DNA from: Peronospora farinosa | Taxonomy: Eukaryota > Oomycota > Peronosporomycetes > Peronosporales > Peronosporaceae | Direction: 5' to 3' | DNA: 64,000 nucleotides | Assembly (NCBI GenBank): GCA_947646735.1 | Contig: CANTFK010000822.1 | Span: 169,545-233,544 of the forward strand | In this document: one piece after another, positions 42,143 through 53,400 of the stretch | How positions within the stretch are numbered: position 1 is the first letter of the stretch | How the letters are laid out: every line of letters begins with the position of its first letter | The notes under the pieces: generated by a model | Database searches by the model: none | What the model was told of the DNA's origin: nothing | What the model saw: the letters and a program-made list of their open reading frames with translations, nothing else | Program-made: the position numbers and the translations under genes

Positions 42143-42246
42143 TCCGAGTGGCCGGAATCGAACCAGCGACCAATTGATTTCCGAGAATACTGACACACAG
42201 TATTCAACACTACAGTCAATCGCTCTACCAACTGAGCTACACTCGG
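42143..42246 (-). tRNA. tRNA-Tyr(GTA), intron-containing, unit 6
   Basis: Identical tRNA gene and terminator. The spacer matches unit 5 at every diagnostic site. Confidence 0.95.
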
Positions 42247-42890
42247 TCATCAGTCTGCTACCTCAACAAACTCACACAACAGCCTAAACAAGCTTCGATA
42301 CGCACAGCCATGCATCCTACGTCACACAGCACATCATAACAGCCATGCCGCACTATTTTACCACCTCGTCCGCGTATCACTACTCGTAGTACGCCTCTTT
42401 CAGCTCCGTTTTCTACATGGACTCATCACGGCATGCAGTAGATGTTCAGCGTTTGATAAAGTGATATCAAAGTGCAAATCCCACTATCAAGTGCGACACC
42501 AAGCTCTCGGGCTGGCTTGTTCGTCTGAACACGTCAAGAGCAGGAAATGCAATCGACTTGTGGTATTGATGAAGTCCGATGCGATCGCAGTTTCCTTGTT
42601 CTGTATATTTGGCAGCAGTAGGCTTTGTTCCATCGAGGACAGACTGCCCGTACTCACCCTTCGATGGGGCGGAAATAGGCGTGCGAAAAGGACTTACACG
42701 GAACCCGCCAAGACAAATGCCAAGTCTGACGATGGTCTTGCGCGACACCACGGAAAGAGTATACGCTCTTCACGGCCGGAACCCTGCGCCACTGACAACA
42801 ACATAGCTTCTTGCCCACACAATAGAAAACAAGGCCTGCAGAGGCAGAAAGAGACGGACGCGAGACCCAAGTAAAGGCTTCAAGCCAAAA

Positions 42891-42994
42891 TCCGAGTGGC
42901 CGGAATCGAACCAGCGACCAATTGATTTCCGAGAATACTGACACACAGTATTCAACACTACAGTCAATCGCTCTACCAACTGAGCTACACTCGG
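42891..42994 (-). tRNA. tRNA-Tyr(GTA), intron-containing, unit 7
   Basis: Identical tRNA gene and terminator. Like unit 5 but with the cgtcaagag variant shared with units 9 and 10. Confidence 0.95.
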
Positions 42995-43638
42995 TCATCA
43001 GTCTGCTACCTCAACAAACTCACACAACAGCCTAAACAAGCTTCGATACGCACAGCCATGCATCCTACGTCACACAGCACATCATAACAGCCATGCCGCA
43101 CTATTTTACCACCTCGTCCGCGTATCACTACTCGTAGTACGCCTCTTTCAGCTCCGTTTTCTACATGGACTCATCACGGCATGCAGTAGATGTTCAGCGT
43201 TTGATAAAGTGATATCAAAGTGCAAATCCCACTATCAAGTGCGACACCAAGCTCTCGGGCTGGCTTGTTCGTCTGAACACGTCGAGAGCAGGAAATGCAA
43301 TCGACTTGTGGTATTGATGAAGTCCGATGCGATCGCAGTTTCCTTGTTCTGTATATTTGGCAGCAGTAGGCTTTGTTCCATCGAGGACAGACTGCCCGTA
43401 CTCACCCTTCGATGGGGCGGAAATAGGCGTGCGAAAAGGACTTACACGGAACCCGCCAAGACAAATGCCAAGTCTGACGATGGTCTTGCGCGACACCACG
43501 GAAAGAGTATACGCTCTTCACGGCCGGAACCCTGCGACACTGACAACAACATAGCTTCTTGCCCACACAATAGAAAACAAGGCCTGCAGAGGCAGAAAGA
43601 GACGGACGCGAGACCCAAGTAAAGGCTTCAAGCCAAAA

Positions 43639-43742
43639 TCCGAGTGGCCGGAATCGAACCAGCGACCAATTGATTTCCGAGAATACTGACACACAGTATT
43701 CAACACTACAGTCAATCGCTCTACCAACTGAGCTACACTCGG
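43639..43742 (-). tRNA. tRNA-Tyr(GTA), intron-containing, unit 8
   Basis: Identical tRNA gene and terminator. Spacer combines caaatc with cgacac, a recombinant of the common types. Confidence 0.95.
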
Positions 43743-44386
43743 TCATCAGGCTGCTACCTCAACAAACTCACACAACAGCCTAAACAAGCTTCGATACGCA
43801 CAGCCATGCATCCTACGTCACACAGCACATCATAACAGCCATGCCGCACTATTTTACCACCTCGTCCGCGTATCACTACTCGTAGTACGCCTCTTTCAGC
43901 TCCGTTTTCTACATGGACTCATCACGGCATGCAGTAGATGTTCAGCGTTTGATAAAGTGATATCAAAGTGTTGATCCCACTATCAAGTGCGACACCAAGC
44001 TCTCGGGCTGGCTTGTTCGTCTGAACACGTCAAGAGCAGGAAATGCAATCGACTTGTGGTATTGATGAAGTCCGATGCGATCGCAGTTTCCTTGTTCTGT
44101 ATATTTGGCAGCAGTAGGCTTTGTTCCATCGAGGACAGACTGCCCGTACTCACCCTTCGATGGGGCGGAAATAGGCGTGCGAAAAGGACTTACACGGAAC
44201 CCGCCAAGACAAATGCCAAGTCTGACGATGGTCTTGCGCGACACCACGGAAAGAGTATACGCTCTTCACGGCCGGAACCCTGCGCCACTGACAACAACAT
44301 AGCTTCTTGCCCACACAATAGAAAACAAGGCCTGCAGAGGCAGAAAGAGACGGACGCGAGACCCAAGTAAAGGCTTCAAGCCAAAA

Positions 44387-44490
44387 TCCGAGTGGCCGGA
44401 ATCGAACCAGCGACCAATTGATTTCCGAGAATACTGACACACAGTATTCAACACTACAGTCAATCGCTCTACCAACTGAGCTACACTCGG
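44387..44490 (-). tRNA. tRNA-Tyr(GTA), intron-containing, unit 9
   Basis: Identical tRNA gene and terminator. Spacer variants ttgatc plus cgtcaagag. Confidence 0.95.
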
Positions 44491-45134
44491 TCATCAGGCT
44501 GCTACCTCAACAAACTCACACAACAGCCTAAACAAGCTTCGATACGCACAGCCATGCATCCTACGTCACACAGCACATCATAACAGCCATGCCGCACTAT
44601 TTTACCACCTCGTCCGCGTATCACTACTCGTAGTACGCCTCTTGCAGCTCCGTTTTCTACATGGACTCATCACGGCATGCAGTAGATGTTCAGCGTTTGA
44701 TAAAGTGATATCAAAGTGTTGATCCCACTATCAAGTGCGACACCAAGCTCTCGGGCTGGCTTGTTCGTCTGAACACGTCAAGAGCAGGAAATGCAATCGA
44801 CTTGTGGTATTGATGAAGTCCGATGCGATCGCAGTTTCCTTGTTCTGTATATTTGGCAGCAGTAGGCTTTGTTCCATCGAGGACAGACTGCCCGTACTCA
44901 CCCTTCGATGGGGCGGAAATAGGCGTGCGAAAAGGACTTACACGGAACCCGCCAAGACAAATGCCAAGTCTGACGATGGTCTTGCGCGACACCACGGAAA
45001 GAGTATACGCTCTTCACGGCCGGAACCCTGCGCCACTGACAACAACATAGCTTCTTGCCCACACAATAGAAAACAAGGCCTGCAGAGGCAGAAAGAGACG
45101 GACGCGAGACCCAAGTAAAGGCTTCAAGCCAAAA

Positions 45135-45238
45135 TCCGAGTGGCCGGAATCGAACCAGCGACCAATTGATTTCCGAGAATACTGACACACAGTATTCAAC
45201 ACTACAGTCAATCGCTCTACCAACTGAGCTACACTCGG
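45135..45238 (-). tRNA. tRNA-Tyr(GTA), intron-containing, unit 10
   Basis: Identical tRNA gene and terminator. As unit 9 but with ttgcagc instead of tttcagc. Confidence 0.95.
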
Positions 45239-45882
45239 TCATCAGGCTGCTACCTCAACAAACTCACACAACAGCCTAAACAAGCTTCGATACGCACAGC
45301 CATGCATCCTACGTCACACAGCACATCATAACAGCCATGCCGCACTATTTTACCACCTCGTCCGCGTATCACTACTCGTAGTACGCCTCTTTCAGCTCCG
45401 TTTTCTACATGGACTCATCACGGCATGCAGTAGATGTTCAGCGTTTGATAAAGTGATATCAAAGTGCAAATCCCACTATCAAGTGCGACACCAAGCTCTC
45501 GGGCTGGCTTGTACGTCTGAACACGTCGAGAGCAGGAAATGCAATCGACTTGTGGTATTGATGAAGTCCGATGCGATCGCAGTTTCCTTGTTCTGTATAT
45601 TTGGCAGCAGTAGGCTTTGTTCCATCGAGGACAGACTGCCCGTACTCACCCTTCGATGGGGCGGAAATAGGCGTGCGAAAAGGACTTACACGGAACCCGC
45701 CAAGACAAATGCCAAGTCTGACGATGGTCTTGCGCGACACCACGGAAAGAGTATACGCTCTTCACGGCCGGAACCCTGCGCCACTGACAACAACATAGCT
45801 TCTTGCCCACACAATAGAAAACAAGGCCTGCAGAGGCAGAAAGAGACGGACGCGAGACCCAAGTAAAGGCTTCAAGCCAAAA

Positions 45883-45986
45883 TCCGAGTGGCCGGAATCG
45901 AACCAGCGACCAATTGATTTCCGAGAATACTGACACACAGTATTCAACACTACAGTCAATCGCTCTACCAACTGAGCTACACTCGG
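45883..45986 (-). tRNA. tRNA-Tyr(GTA), intron-containing, unit 11
   Basis: Identical tRNA gene and terminator. Spacer variants caaatc and cttgtacg, as in unit 13. Confidence 0.95.
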
Positions 45987-46630
45987 TCATCAGGCTGCTA
46001 CCTCAACAAACTCACACAACAGCCTAAACAAGCTTCGATACGCACAGCCATGCATCCTACGTCACACAGCACATCATAACAGCCATGCCGCACTATTTTA
46101 CCACCTCGTCCGCGTATCACTACTCGTAGTACGCCTCTTGCAGCTCCGTTTTCTACATGGACTCATCACGGCATGCAGTAGATGTTCAGCGTTTGATAAA
46201 GTGATATCAAAGTGCAAATCCCACTATCAAGTGCGACACCAAGCTCTCGGGCTGGCTTGTTCGTCTGAACACGTCGAGAGCAGGAAATGCAATCGACTTG
46301 TGGTATTGATGAAGTCCGATGCGATCGCAGTTTCCTTGTTCTGTATATTTGGCAGCAGTAGGCTTTGTTCCATCGAGGACAGACTGCCCGTACTCACCCT
46401 TCGATGGGGCGAACATAGGCGTGCGAAAAGGACGTACACGGAACCCGCCAAGACAAATGCCAAGTCTGACGATGGTCTTGCGCGACACCACGGAAAGAGT
46501 ATACGCTCTTCACGGCCGGAACCCTGCGACACTGACAACAACATAGCTTCTTGCCCACACAATAGAAAACAAGGCCTGCAGAGGCAGAAAGAGACGGACG
46601 CGAGACCCAAGTAAAGTCTTCAAGCCAAAA

Positions 46631-46734
46631 TCCGAGTGGCCGGAATCGAACCAGCGACCAATTGATTTCCGAGAATACTGACACACAGTATTCAACACTA
46701 CAGTCAATCGCTCTACCAACTGAGCTACACTCGG
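46631..46734 (-). tRNA. tRNA-Tyr(GTA), intron-containing, unit 12
   Basis: Identical tRNA gene; the 3' flank reads aagtcttcaagcc instead of aaggcttcaagcc, weakening the downstream hairpin. Spacer carries gaacatagg and gacgtac, otherwise seen only in unit 1. Confidence 0.95.
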
Positions 46735-47378
46735 TCATCAGTCTGCTACCTCAACAAACTCACACAACAGCCTAAACAAGCTTCGATACGCACAGCCATG
46801 CATCCTACGTCACACAGCACATCATAACAGCCATGCCGCACTATTTTACCACCTCGTCCGCGTATCACTACTCGTAGTACGCCTCTTTCAGCTCCGTTTT
46901 CTACATGGACTCATCACGGCATGCAGTAGATGTTCAGCGTTTGATAAAGTGATATCAAAGTGCAAATCCCACTATCAAGTGCGACACCAAGCTCTCGGGC
47001 TGGCTTGTACGTCTGAACACGTCGAGAGCAGGAAATGCAATCGACTTGTGGTATTGATGAAGTCCGATGCGATCGCAGTTTCCTTGTTCTGTATATTTGG
47101 CAGCAGTAGGCTTTGTTCCATCGAGGACAGACTGCCCGTACTCACCCTTCGATGGGGCGGAAATAGGCGTGCGAAAAGGACTTACACGGAACCCGCCAAG
47201 ACAAATGCCAAGTCTGACGATGGTCTTGCGCGACACCACGGAAAGAGTATACGCTCTTCACGGCCGGAACCCTGCGCCACTGACAACAACATAGCTTCTT
47301 GCCCACACAATAGAAAACAAGGCCTGCAGAGGCAGAAAGAGACGGACGCGAGACCCAAGTAAAGGCTTCAAGCCAAAA

Positions 47379-47482
47379 TCCGAGTGGCCGGAATCGAACC
47401 AGCGACCAATTGATTTCCGAGAATACTGACACACAGTATTCAACACTACAGTCAATCGCTCTACCAACTGAGCTACACTCGG
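47379..47482 (-). tRNA. tRNA-Tyr(GTA), intron-containing, unit 13, abutting LINE copy 1
   Basis: Complete, unmutated tRNA gene. Its nucleotide 1 (47482) is the base immediately before LINE copy 1, so the natural 5' flank (tcatcag...) has been replaced by the LINE 5' UTR. Internal boxes A and B are intact, so Pol III transcription may persist. Confidence 0.95.
47465..47482. repeat. Target-site duplication of LINE copy 1, left copy
   Basis: caactgagctacactcgg, tRNA-Tyr positions 18 to 1 on the minus strand, including most of box A. Repeated exactly at 54719-54736; the bases before the two copies differ (c versus t), fixing 18 bp. Confidence 0.93.
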
Positions 47483-47580
47483 ACTTCTCAATTTGCCGGC
47501 TACCCCACAAGTCGACTCTTCAGAAGAACCCTCTCTCGCCCGCCGCTCCCGCCGCCCCCCTCTGTCCAAGCTTTTCCGCT

Positions 47581-50385
47581 ATGTTCGCTCCCACGAATCC
47601 AACTTCGGCCACAGCTGCCAACCCAGCCAATGCCGCTCGTCATCATGGTTCCGGGAAAGAATCCAGTGAGAAGCCTGCCTCGTCTGTTCCCCCGTCGTCC
47701 TCAACCCATGGCTCTGACCAATCAGAAGCGTGGATTCGTGGAACGGGAGGGAACGGTTCGGTGTCGCAAGACTCTGAACCCACCCCAGGTTCAAGTGCAA
47801 GTTCAAGTTCAACGCGCGAAAATTTGGGATCTGGTTTTCAACCCACCCCAAGTTCAAGTTCAAGTCCAAGTGCAAGTGCAAGTGCAAGTGCAAGTGCAAG
47901 TCGACCAAAATTGGGATCCGGTTCCGAACCCACCCCAACTGCAAGTTCAACTTGCAAACATTTGGGAAGTGATTTCGAAACTGGAGAAAATTCCAGCTTC
48001 AACCCATCTTCGGAGGGACTTCCAGGACTGGATGAAGCGACCACCCCAGGTGGTACTTCAACCGAGAATCCGCCTGACACCACCACTGACGATGGGGATG
48101 TCGTCATGGTGGAAGGAGGTACTGTGGAAGCGCCAGCCGAAGACACACGTCCGACCATGGCCGAGCTGCTCCGGCAGCAAGAACACCTCCGACGCGACCG
48201 AGCTGTGATCGAAGCAGCCCGCAAGCGCGTCGAGACCCCGAAGCCTCTTGCTGTGGACATCGAGGCGATTGAGCGCCAGTATGCTGCTGGTCACGACTGG
48301 TCGCTCATCGCTTCAAGAATGGAACAAGCGCGTCCCTATCAGCTACCGAGAGCCAAGTTTGACATGGTGATCGAGACTGGTAGAGCGCTTGCGAAGACTT
48401 CCGTCCACAAGATACTGGCGTCGCTTGCCGGTCCGGATCATGGAAACAGCGAGCTCGAAGAGCTGTACAAGCAATTCGAGATTGGCCAGATTTCCAAGAT
48501 GCCGGGAGGCAACTTGCGCGTCAAGGTCAAGTCGAAAGAAGCCTGTGTGCGCTTGGAGCGCACCAAGGTGAATATCCTTGGAGGTGTGTTCACCTTCAAG
48601 GAGTTCGACATCCTTGGCGACAAGTACTACTTGGATATTTCCAATGTAGACTGCGACATGGATACGGATATGATCCTGCACCGACTGTTCCTTCTTGGAT
48701 GCAAGCCGGTATACGACACCTTCCGTGAAGTGAACATGCCGACTGGAGTCACGTCTGCGACATGGCGGGTGTACTTCCTGTCGAGATCGTGCCCTCCAGC
48801 TTTGATCATCAACAACTGTGTGTGTGATCAGCTGGTCTTCGACAACAAGCTTCATCCTGCTCACGGGAAAAATGCGCCGTTCAGCTCAGAGCGAATGCCG
48901 TTTGGCTATCGCTCGCACCACGGAATCGATCTGGGCACGCAAGATAGCGTCTTTCCGCCACCTGAGCCTGCGTCCGAGCCAGATCGCCAGCAGCAGCAAC
49001 AACACCAGCAATACCAACAACCGAAGACGTACGCGCAAGCTGCGAATGCGAATGCGAATGCGAATGCGAAGCCCAAGCCGATGCCCAAACAAACCTCGCT
49101 GCAGAGGGCAGTCGAGGACGCGAAAAAACGGGAAGGTCAGCTCCAGAAAGGAGCTCAGCATGGCAAGCCACCCGCTGCCAATCAGCTCACCAAGCTTCAA
49201 GGAAGCAACTCGGATGCGCTCTCGATCTCGACGTTCAACGGATCCAACGGCAAGATCACTCCCCCAGGGAGTCCGAAAGCTACAGCCAAGCCGAAGCTGT
49301 TGTTGACCACCGGAGCCAGCGATGGCTTCATCGATGCGTCCAACAAGAAGAAACGCGGCCGCAACGCGATCGACTTCTCCAACATGTTGGTGAAGCAGTC
49401 CACGCAGCCCTTGAATGGCATCGCCACCTCCAACTACTTTCAAGCGCTCCAGTCGATGGAGGTCAAGTTCGAATCGAAGAACTTGACTGCTGACAAGCAG
49501 TATGGAGTCCGCTATCAGGTTGTCCCTGCGGATGTGAAGCGTCCCGACGAATTGAAGACCTCGACCGAGTCTGCTTTCTTCGTCGAGAAGCACCACACGA
49601 AGATCAAGAAAGCAGCAAAGGCGTCGCCGGTCCTCGAAGTGACCGAGGCGATGATCAACGACGAGAACACGGCGCTTCTCAACACCCTCCCTGACTGTCT
49701 TGCGAAAGCGGACAAGAAGGTCGACGGCGTGTGCAAGCTGCTCGAGAACGCCACGAATCCTGACCACATCACGAAGAAAGCGGTCGAGTGTCCGCTCGCC
49801 TTCAACAGCGCATTGGCGTTGAAGATGGCTGGAAGCGGACACGAGATCGCAGAACTGGCGCAACTTCACGCGATCAACCGCGTGTTCTGTGCGACGCAGC
49901 CCAATGAAGACACCACGTTCAGCACGAAGTGGAAGAAGCTGATGGGATCGGCAGTTCCGTCGAAGCGTAGCGACATTTTCAAGACGTGTGCGAAGTGGTG
50001 GACGTCGTCCGACTCGATCAAGGAGCTGTCTCGCTCGTCCAAGGCTTTGGGCATGTTCGAGCTCATGCTCATGTCGATCGCGCCGACGATCTTCAACAAC
50101 GACCACTGGATCCAGTACCTCACGGGTCAGCCCGTCGAGTGGATCCCAGCACACAACACGCGACTTCTCCACGTGAACACCCTCCTTCGTCTCTTGCGGT
50201 CCGAGCTCGGTGCGCACTGTATGCAGCAGTGGAGTGAAGTGCAGTGGCAAGGTCACCTTCTGGACGACCTCGAGTCGCTTCGGAAGCTTGACGGGTTCTA
50301 CAAAGAAGACGCTTCGGTGTTGCAGCTTCAAGTCGTTGAAGGTGGAGTTGCGATGGTAGCGGGCGGATTGGCCACTCGTTGCTAA
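47581..50385 (+). CDS. LINE ORF1 protein, copy 1
   Basis: A 934-aa nucleic-acid-binding protein of the retrotransposon. The frame is also open 57 codons upstream through the antisense tRNA, but the ATG at 47581, first inside the element and kept in copy 2, is the logical start. N-terminal 170 residues are Ser/Pro/Ala-rich with (SA)n coded by gtgcaa repeats. A central part (about 270-440) resembles the RRM-like module of plant and oomycete LINE ORF1 proteins (LRVKVKSKEACVRLE, TSATWRVYFLSRSCP). Next come Gln-rich and (NA)n stretches, a basic patch (KKKRGRN) and a conserved helical C-terminal region. No CCHC knuckle. Likely RNP packaging of the element RNA. Confidence 0.88.
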   Translation: MFAPTNPTSATAANPANAARHHGSGKESSEKPASSVPPSSSTHGSDQSEAWIRGTGGNGSVSQDSEPTPGSSASSSSTRENLGSGFQPTPSSSSSPSASASASASASRPKLGSGSEPTPTASSTCKHLGSDFETGENSSFNPSSEGLPGLDEATTPGGTSTENPPDTTTDDGDVVMVEGGTVEAPAEDTRPTMAELLRQQEHLRRDRAVIEAARKRVETPKPLAVDIEAIERQYAAGHDWSLIASRMEQARPYQLPRAKFDMVIETGRALAKTSVHKILASLAGPDHGNSELEELYKQFEIGQISKMPGGNLRVKVKSKEACVRLERTKVNILGGVFTFKEFDILGDKYYLDISNVDCDMDTDMILHRLFLLGCKPVYDTFREVNMPTGVTSATWRVYFLSRSCPPALIINNCVCDQLVFDNKLHPAHGKNAPFSSERMPFGYRSHHGIDLGTQDSVFPPPEPASEPDRQQQQQHQQYQQPKTYAQAANANANANAKPKPMPKQTSLQRAVEDAKKREGQLQKGAQHGKPPAANQLTKLQGSNSDALSISTFNGSNGKITPPGSPKATAKPKLLLTTGASDGFIDASNKKKRGRNAIDFSNMLVKQSTQPLNGIATSNYFQALQSMEVKFESKNLTADKQYGVRYQVVPADVKRPDELKTSTESAFFVEKHHTKIKKAAKASPVLEVTEAMINDENTALLNTLPDCLAKADKKVDGVCKLLENATNPDHITKKAVECPLAFNSALALKMAGSGHEIAELAQLHAINRVFCATQPNEDTTFSTKWKKLMGSAVPSKRSDIFKTCAKWWTSSDSIKELSRSSKALGMFELMLMSIAPTIFNNDHWIQYLTGQPVEWIPAHNTRLLHVNTLLRLLRSELGAHCMQQWSEVQWQGHLLDDLESLRKLDGFYKEDASVLQLQVVEGGVAMVAGGLATRC

Positions 50386-50434
50386 ACCTTCCTCGACGTC
50401 ACAACCGACGTGGAGCAACATCAGTGTTCTGACT

Positions 50435-53400
50435 GTGAACACTAATGGCATCAAGAAGAATGGCCACCTATTTATCGAGAGCATGCTCTCCAAGTACTCA
50501 ATGGCGTGCGTCCAAGAAACCAAGTTCGGCGACAGCACCCATCTTTCCAATTTCAAGTTCCACCTCGACTCGAGCTTCAAGCACAAGGTCTTCGTGAACG
50601 ACCCCAACTCACAGCTGCATCGACCCACGCGAGGACGGAGCAATGGAGTGTTGACTGTGCTCCGCTCTGACTTCCCTGGCTTCGACTCGGCTGTTGAATT
50701 TCCAAGTCTGTCGGTTCCCGGACGCTACCTCGTCGTGAAAGTAATGGTTGAGAGTGCTCCCATCTACATTCACAACGTGTATGCGCCTGTGGACCGCCAA
50801 GAAAAGCAACAATTCTTCTCGAGCTTGGCGACCGAGGAGTTCGAAGATCAAGCGACGCATTTTGTGTTGGGCGATCTCAACACTCCCCTGGACCCGAGAC
50901 TTGATTCTTCCACCCCCGACTTGCGCTACGATCCCAGCCGGTCCAGTTGCCTCGAATGGTTGGCGAAGCTGGGTGTCGTCGATGCATGGCGGATCCACTT
51001 CGACACCAAGCGTGTGTTCACTGGTCCTCTTCCTCGGAAGAATCGGCTGGACTACATCTTGCTGTCAGAGTCTTTCTACGACCGCTTCTACGACACCTCC
51101 AAGTACTTCCTGCCGATGCATGCTGGAGACCACCTTGCTCACAGTGTGAGTTTCAGGTCTGGCTCGCAGCTGCATGGACGAGGGTACTGGAAGTTCCCCC
51201 GCTATCTGCTGGAATACCCAGTGGTGGTGTCTGCGATCGAGAAAGAAGCCGAGCTGGTCCGAGACAAGCTACGCACCACGTCCAACCCAGGCAAGATCTG
51301 GGAGGAATGGAAGGCGAGCATCAAGACCCAACTCCAAGACGTGCAGAAGAAGCTCCGGATGCAAGACTCTCAAGCTGTCGAAGAAGCTCGCGTGCAGTTG
51401 GATCAAGCTGCGGCAAGGTATCGCACAGCAGGAAGCGATTCGAATCGAGACCACTTCGACGAAGCCATGAGGAACTATAAGGAGACGGTCACGCGGACGA
51501 GCCAATACAACCAAGACACTGCATTCGACTTCCAAGCCGCCAACTCCGAGAAATCGACCAAGCACTTCTTCCGTCCGCTGGACACGAGCTTGAGACGAGT
51601 CTCGATCGAAGAGGTGATGACACCGGGTGGAAGTGTCTCGACGAACCCTCACGAGATCTCTCTCCGCTTCCTGGAGCACTGGGGGTCCGAGATGGGAGAC
51701 CCCAACAGTCCGACAGGGAGAGCTCCTCCACCCGACGATGGCATGCAGCGCAAGCTTCTCGACTCGATTGTCTGCTTCGTCACGGAGACTGACCGTGCGA
51801 TCTTGGACGCACCGGTCACTTCTTCGGACCTTGCGAGCGCGATCCGACACATGAAAGCGTCGTCAGCACCCGGCATGGACGGATTGACCGCTGGTTTCTA
51901 CCAGGTGGCTCCGGACGTGTTCGGAGAGTGCTTGAGCATCGTGTTCAACGACCGTCTCAAGCGTGGCGTGCTGCTCCCGTCTCAGCGCAAGTCTGCAGTC
52001 GTGCTTCTGCACAAGAAGGGTTCGAGAGCAGAGCCTGGCAACTACCGACCCATCGCACTGGTGCAAGTCGATGTGAAGGTGCTGTCCAAGGCTCTGACGT
52101 ATCGACTCCAGCAAGTGATCGCCGACTTGATCCATCCCGACCAGAAGGGCTTCGTCAAGGGTCGCTCAATTCACCACCATGTGCGGTTCCTCGCGGACCT
52201 CCAAGACTTGACAACGAGTCGCGATGAAGAAGCGTACGCGATGTTCTTGGACTTCCAGAAGGCGTTCGATCGAGTGAACTGGGACTACATGTTCCGGCTG
52301 CTCGAGCGAATGAGGTTCGGTTCAGAGTTTGCTCAGTGGATCAAGCTGCTGTACACCGACCCTCAAGCGCATCTTCTCATCAACCAGAACATCCAGCCTG
52401 CGCTGTTTCCGACACGAGGAGTGAAGCAAGGCGATCCGTTGTCTGCGCTGCTCTTCGTCTTGACCATCGAGCCGCTCGGCAACATGCTGCGTGCGCACGA
52501 AGAGTACGGAGTGTGTCTGAATGCAGACCACACGACGACGAGCACGTTCTTCGCGGACGACTCAACTCTGCTTGCGAGCTCGATACCGAACTTGCAGGCG
52601 CAGCTTGACACCGTGGATGAGTACTGCAAAGGCTCTGGCGCGAAGCTCAATCTGTCCAAGTCGACGCTGCTAGCACTAAATCGGAACCAGACCTGCCCTT
52701 CGCTCCCCGGAGTGCAAGTGCTGGGTCGTGCGGAGACGGTGAAGTACCTTGGCATCCCGTTTGGGCAGTCGTCGGTGGATGACGACCTCGTGGAGTTCCT
52801 CGAGCAGCGCTTCTACGACGGCTTCAAGATGTGGTACCGGCGCGCAAGGACGCTTCGTGGGCGACTTCTGGTCGCTCAAACGATGGTGCTCTCCCGCTTG
52901 TGGCACTACACACAACATGTGTCAATCCCAGCAACAGTCGTGAAGCGATGGCAGTCGATGCTGAATCGGTTCGTGCTGAGTCGAAAGCACGACCGAGACG
53001 CGTCGTACATCCAGCTGATCCCAAGCGAGTTCCTGTATCAGCGACGGAGTGAAGGTGGTTTGGGAATCCCAAGCCTGGAAGCACATCTCAAGCGCCAGCG
53101 TCTTCAGCTGCTTCTGCAGTTCATACGGGCTGCGAGAGTGACGGAAGCGCGGAACTGGACGACAGCGAGCTGTGAGTTGCTCCAACTGGTTCTTCCTCGC
53201 ACCGGTGGCTACAACGCACTCGACTTCCTCGTGGTCTCTCCACTCCGACATGGCGACATGATCAAGTGGAGACTGACTTCAACCTGGTGGAGAGCGACGT
53301 GGACGTGGTGGTACAAGATCCGCTGGGAAGTCACGTGGCAAGACCTTCCTTTTGAGGAGCGCGCTTGGTACGGTCTCCGACAGCCGATCTGGTTCCATTC

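Larger units (their letters stand above)
37823..47482. repeat. Tandem array 1 of 748-bp tRNA-Tyr units (about 12.9 copies)
   Basis: Head-to-tail 748-bp units (one is 749 bp through an extra T at 39096), each with one minus-strand tRNA-Tyr gene and about 640 bp of spacer. The units are nearly identical, differing at about ten recurring sites (for example caaatc/ttgatc/ctgatc, gaaatagg/gaacatagg, cgacac/cgccac). The first unit starts at 37823 against unique DNA. The last stops at nucleotide 1 of its tRNA, where LINE copy 1 begins. The spacer contains no second RNA gene that I recognise: no box B other than the Tyr one, no 5S and no U6. A ggcttcaagcc inverted motif follows each gene. Confidence 0.97.

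Noticed and set aside
37823..47482. CRISPR-like or satellite-only reading of the 748-bp array
   Set aside because: The repeat unit is far too long and has no spacer diversity; each unit contains a complete tRNA gene.
47410..47580. 57-codon upstream extension of LINE ORF1
   Set aside because: It reads through the antisense tRNA gene and is not part of the element; the copy 2 extension differs because its flank differs.
48886..50643. A 585-codon antisense frame over LINE ORF1 (repeated at 61378-63135)
   Set aside because: It is the reverse shadow of ORF1 codon bias, contains no recognisable domain, and starts inside ORF2. Its conservation only reflects copy identity.
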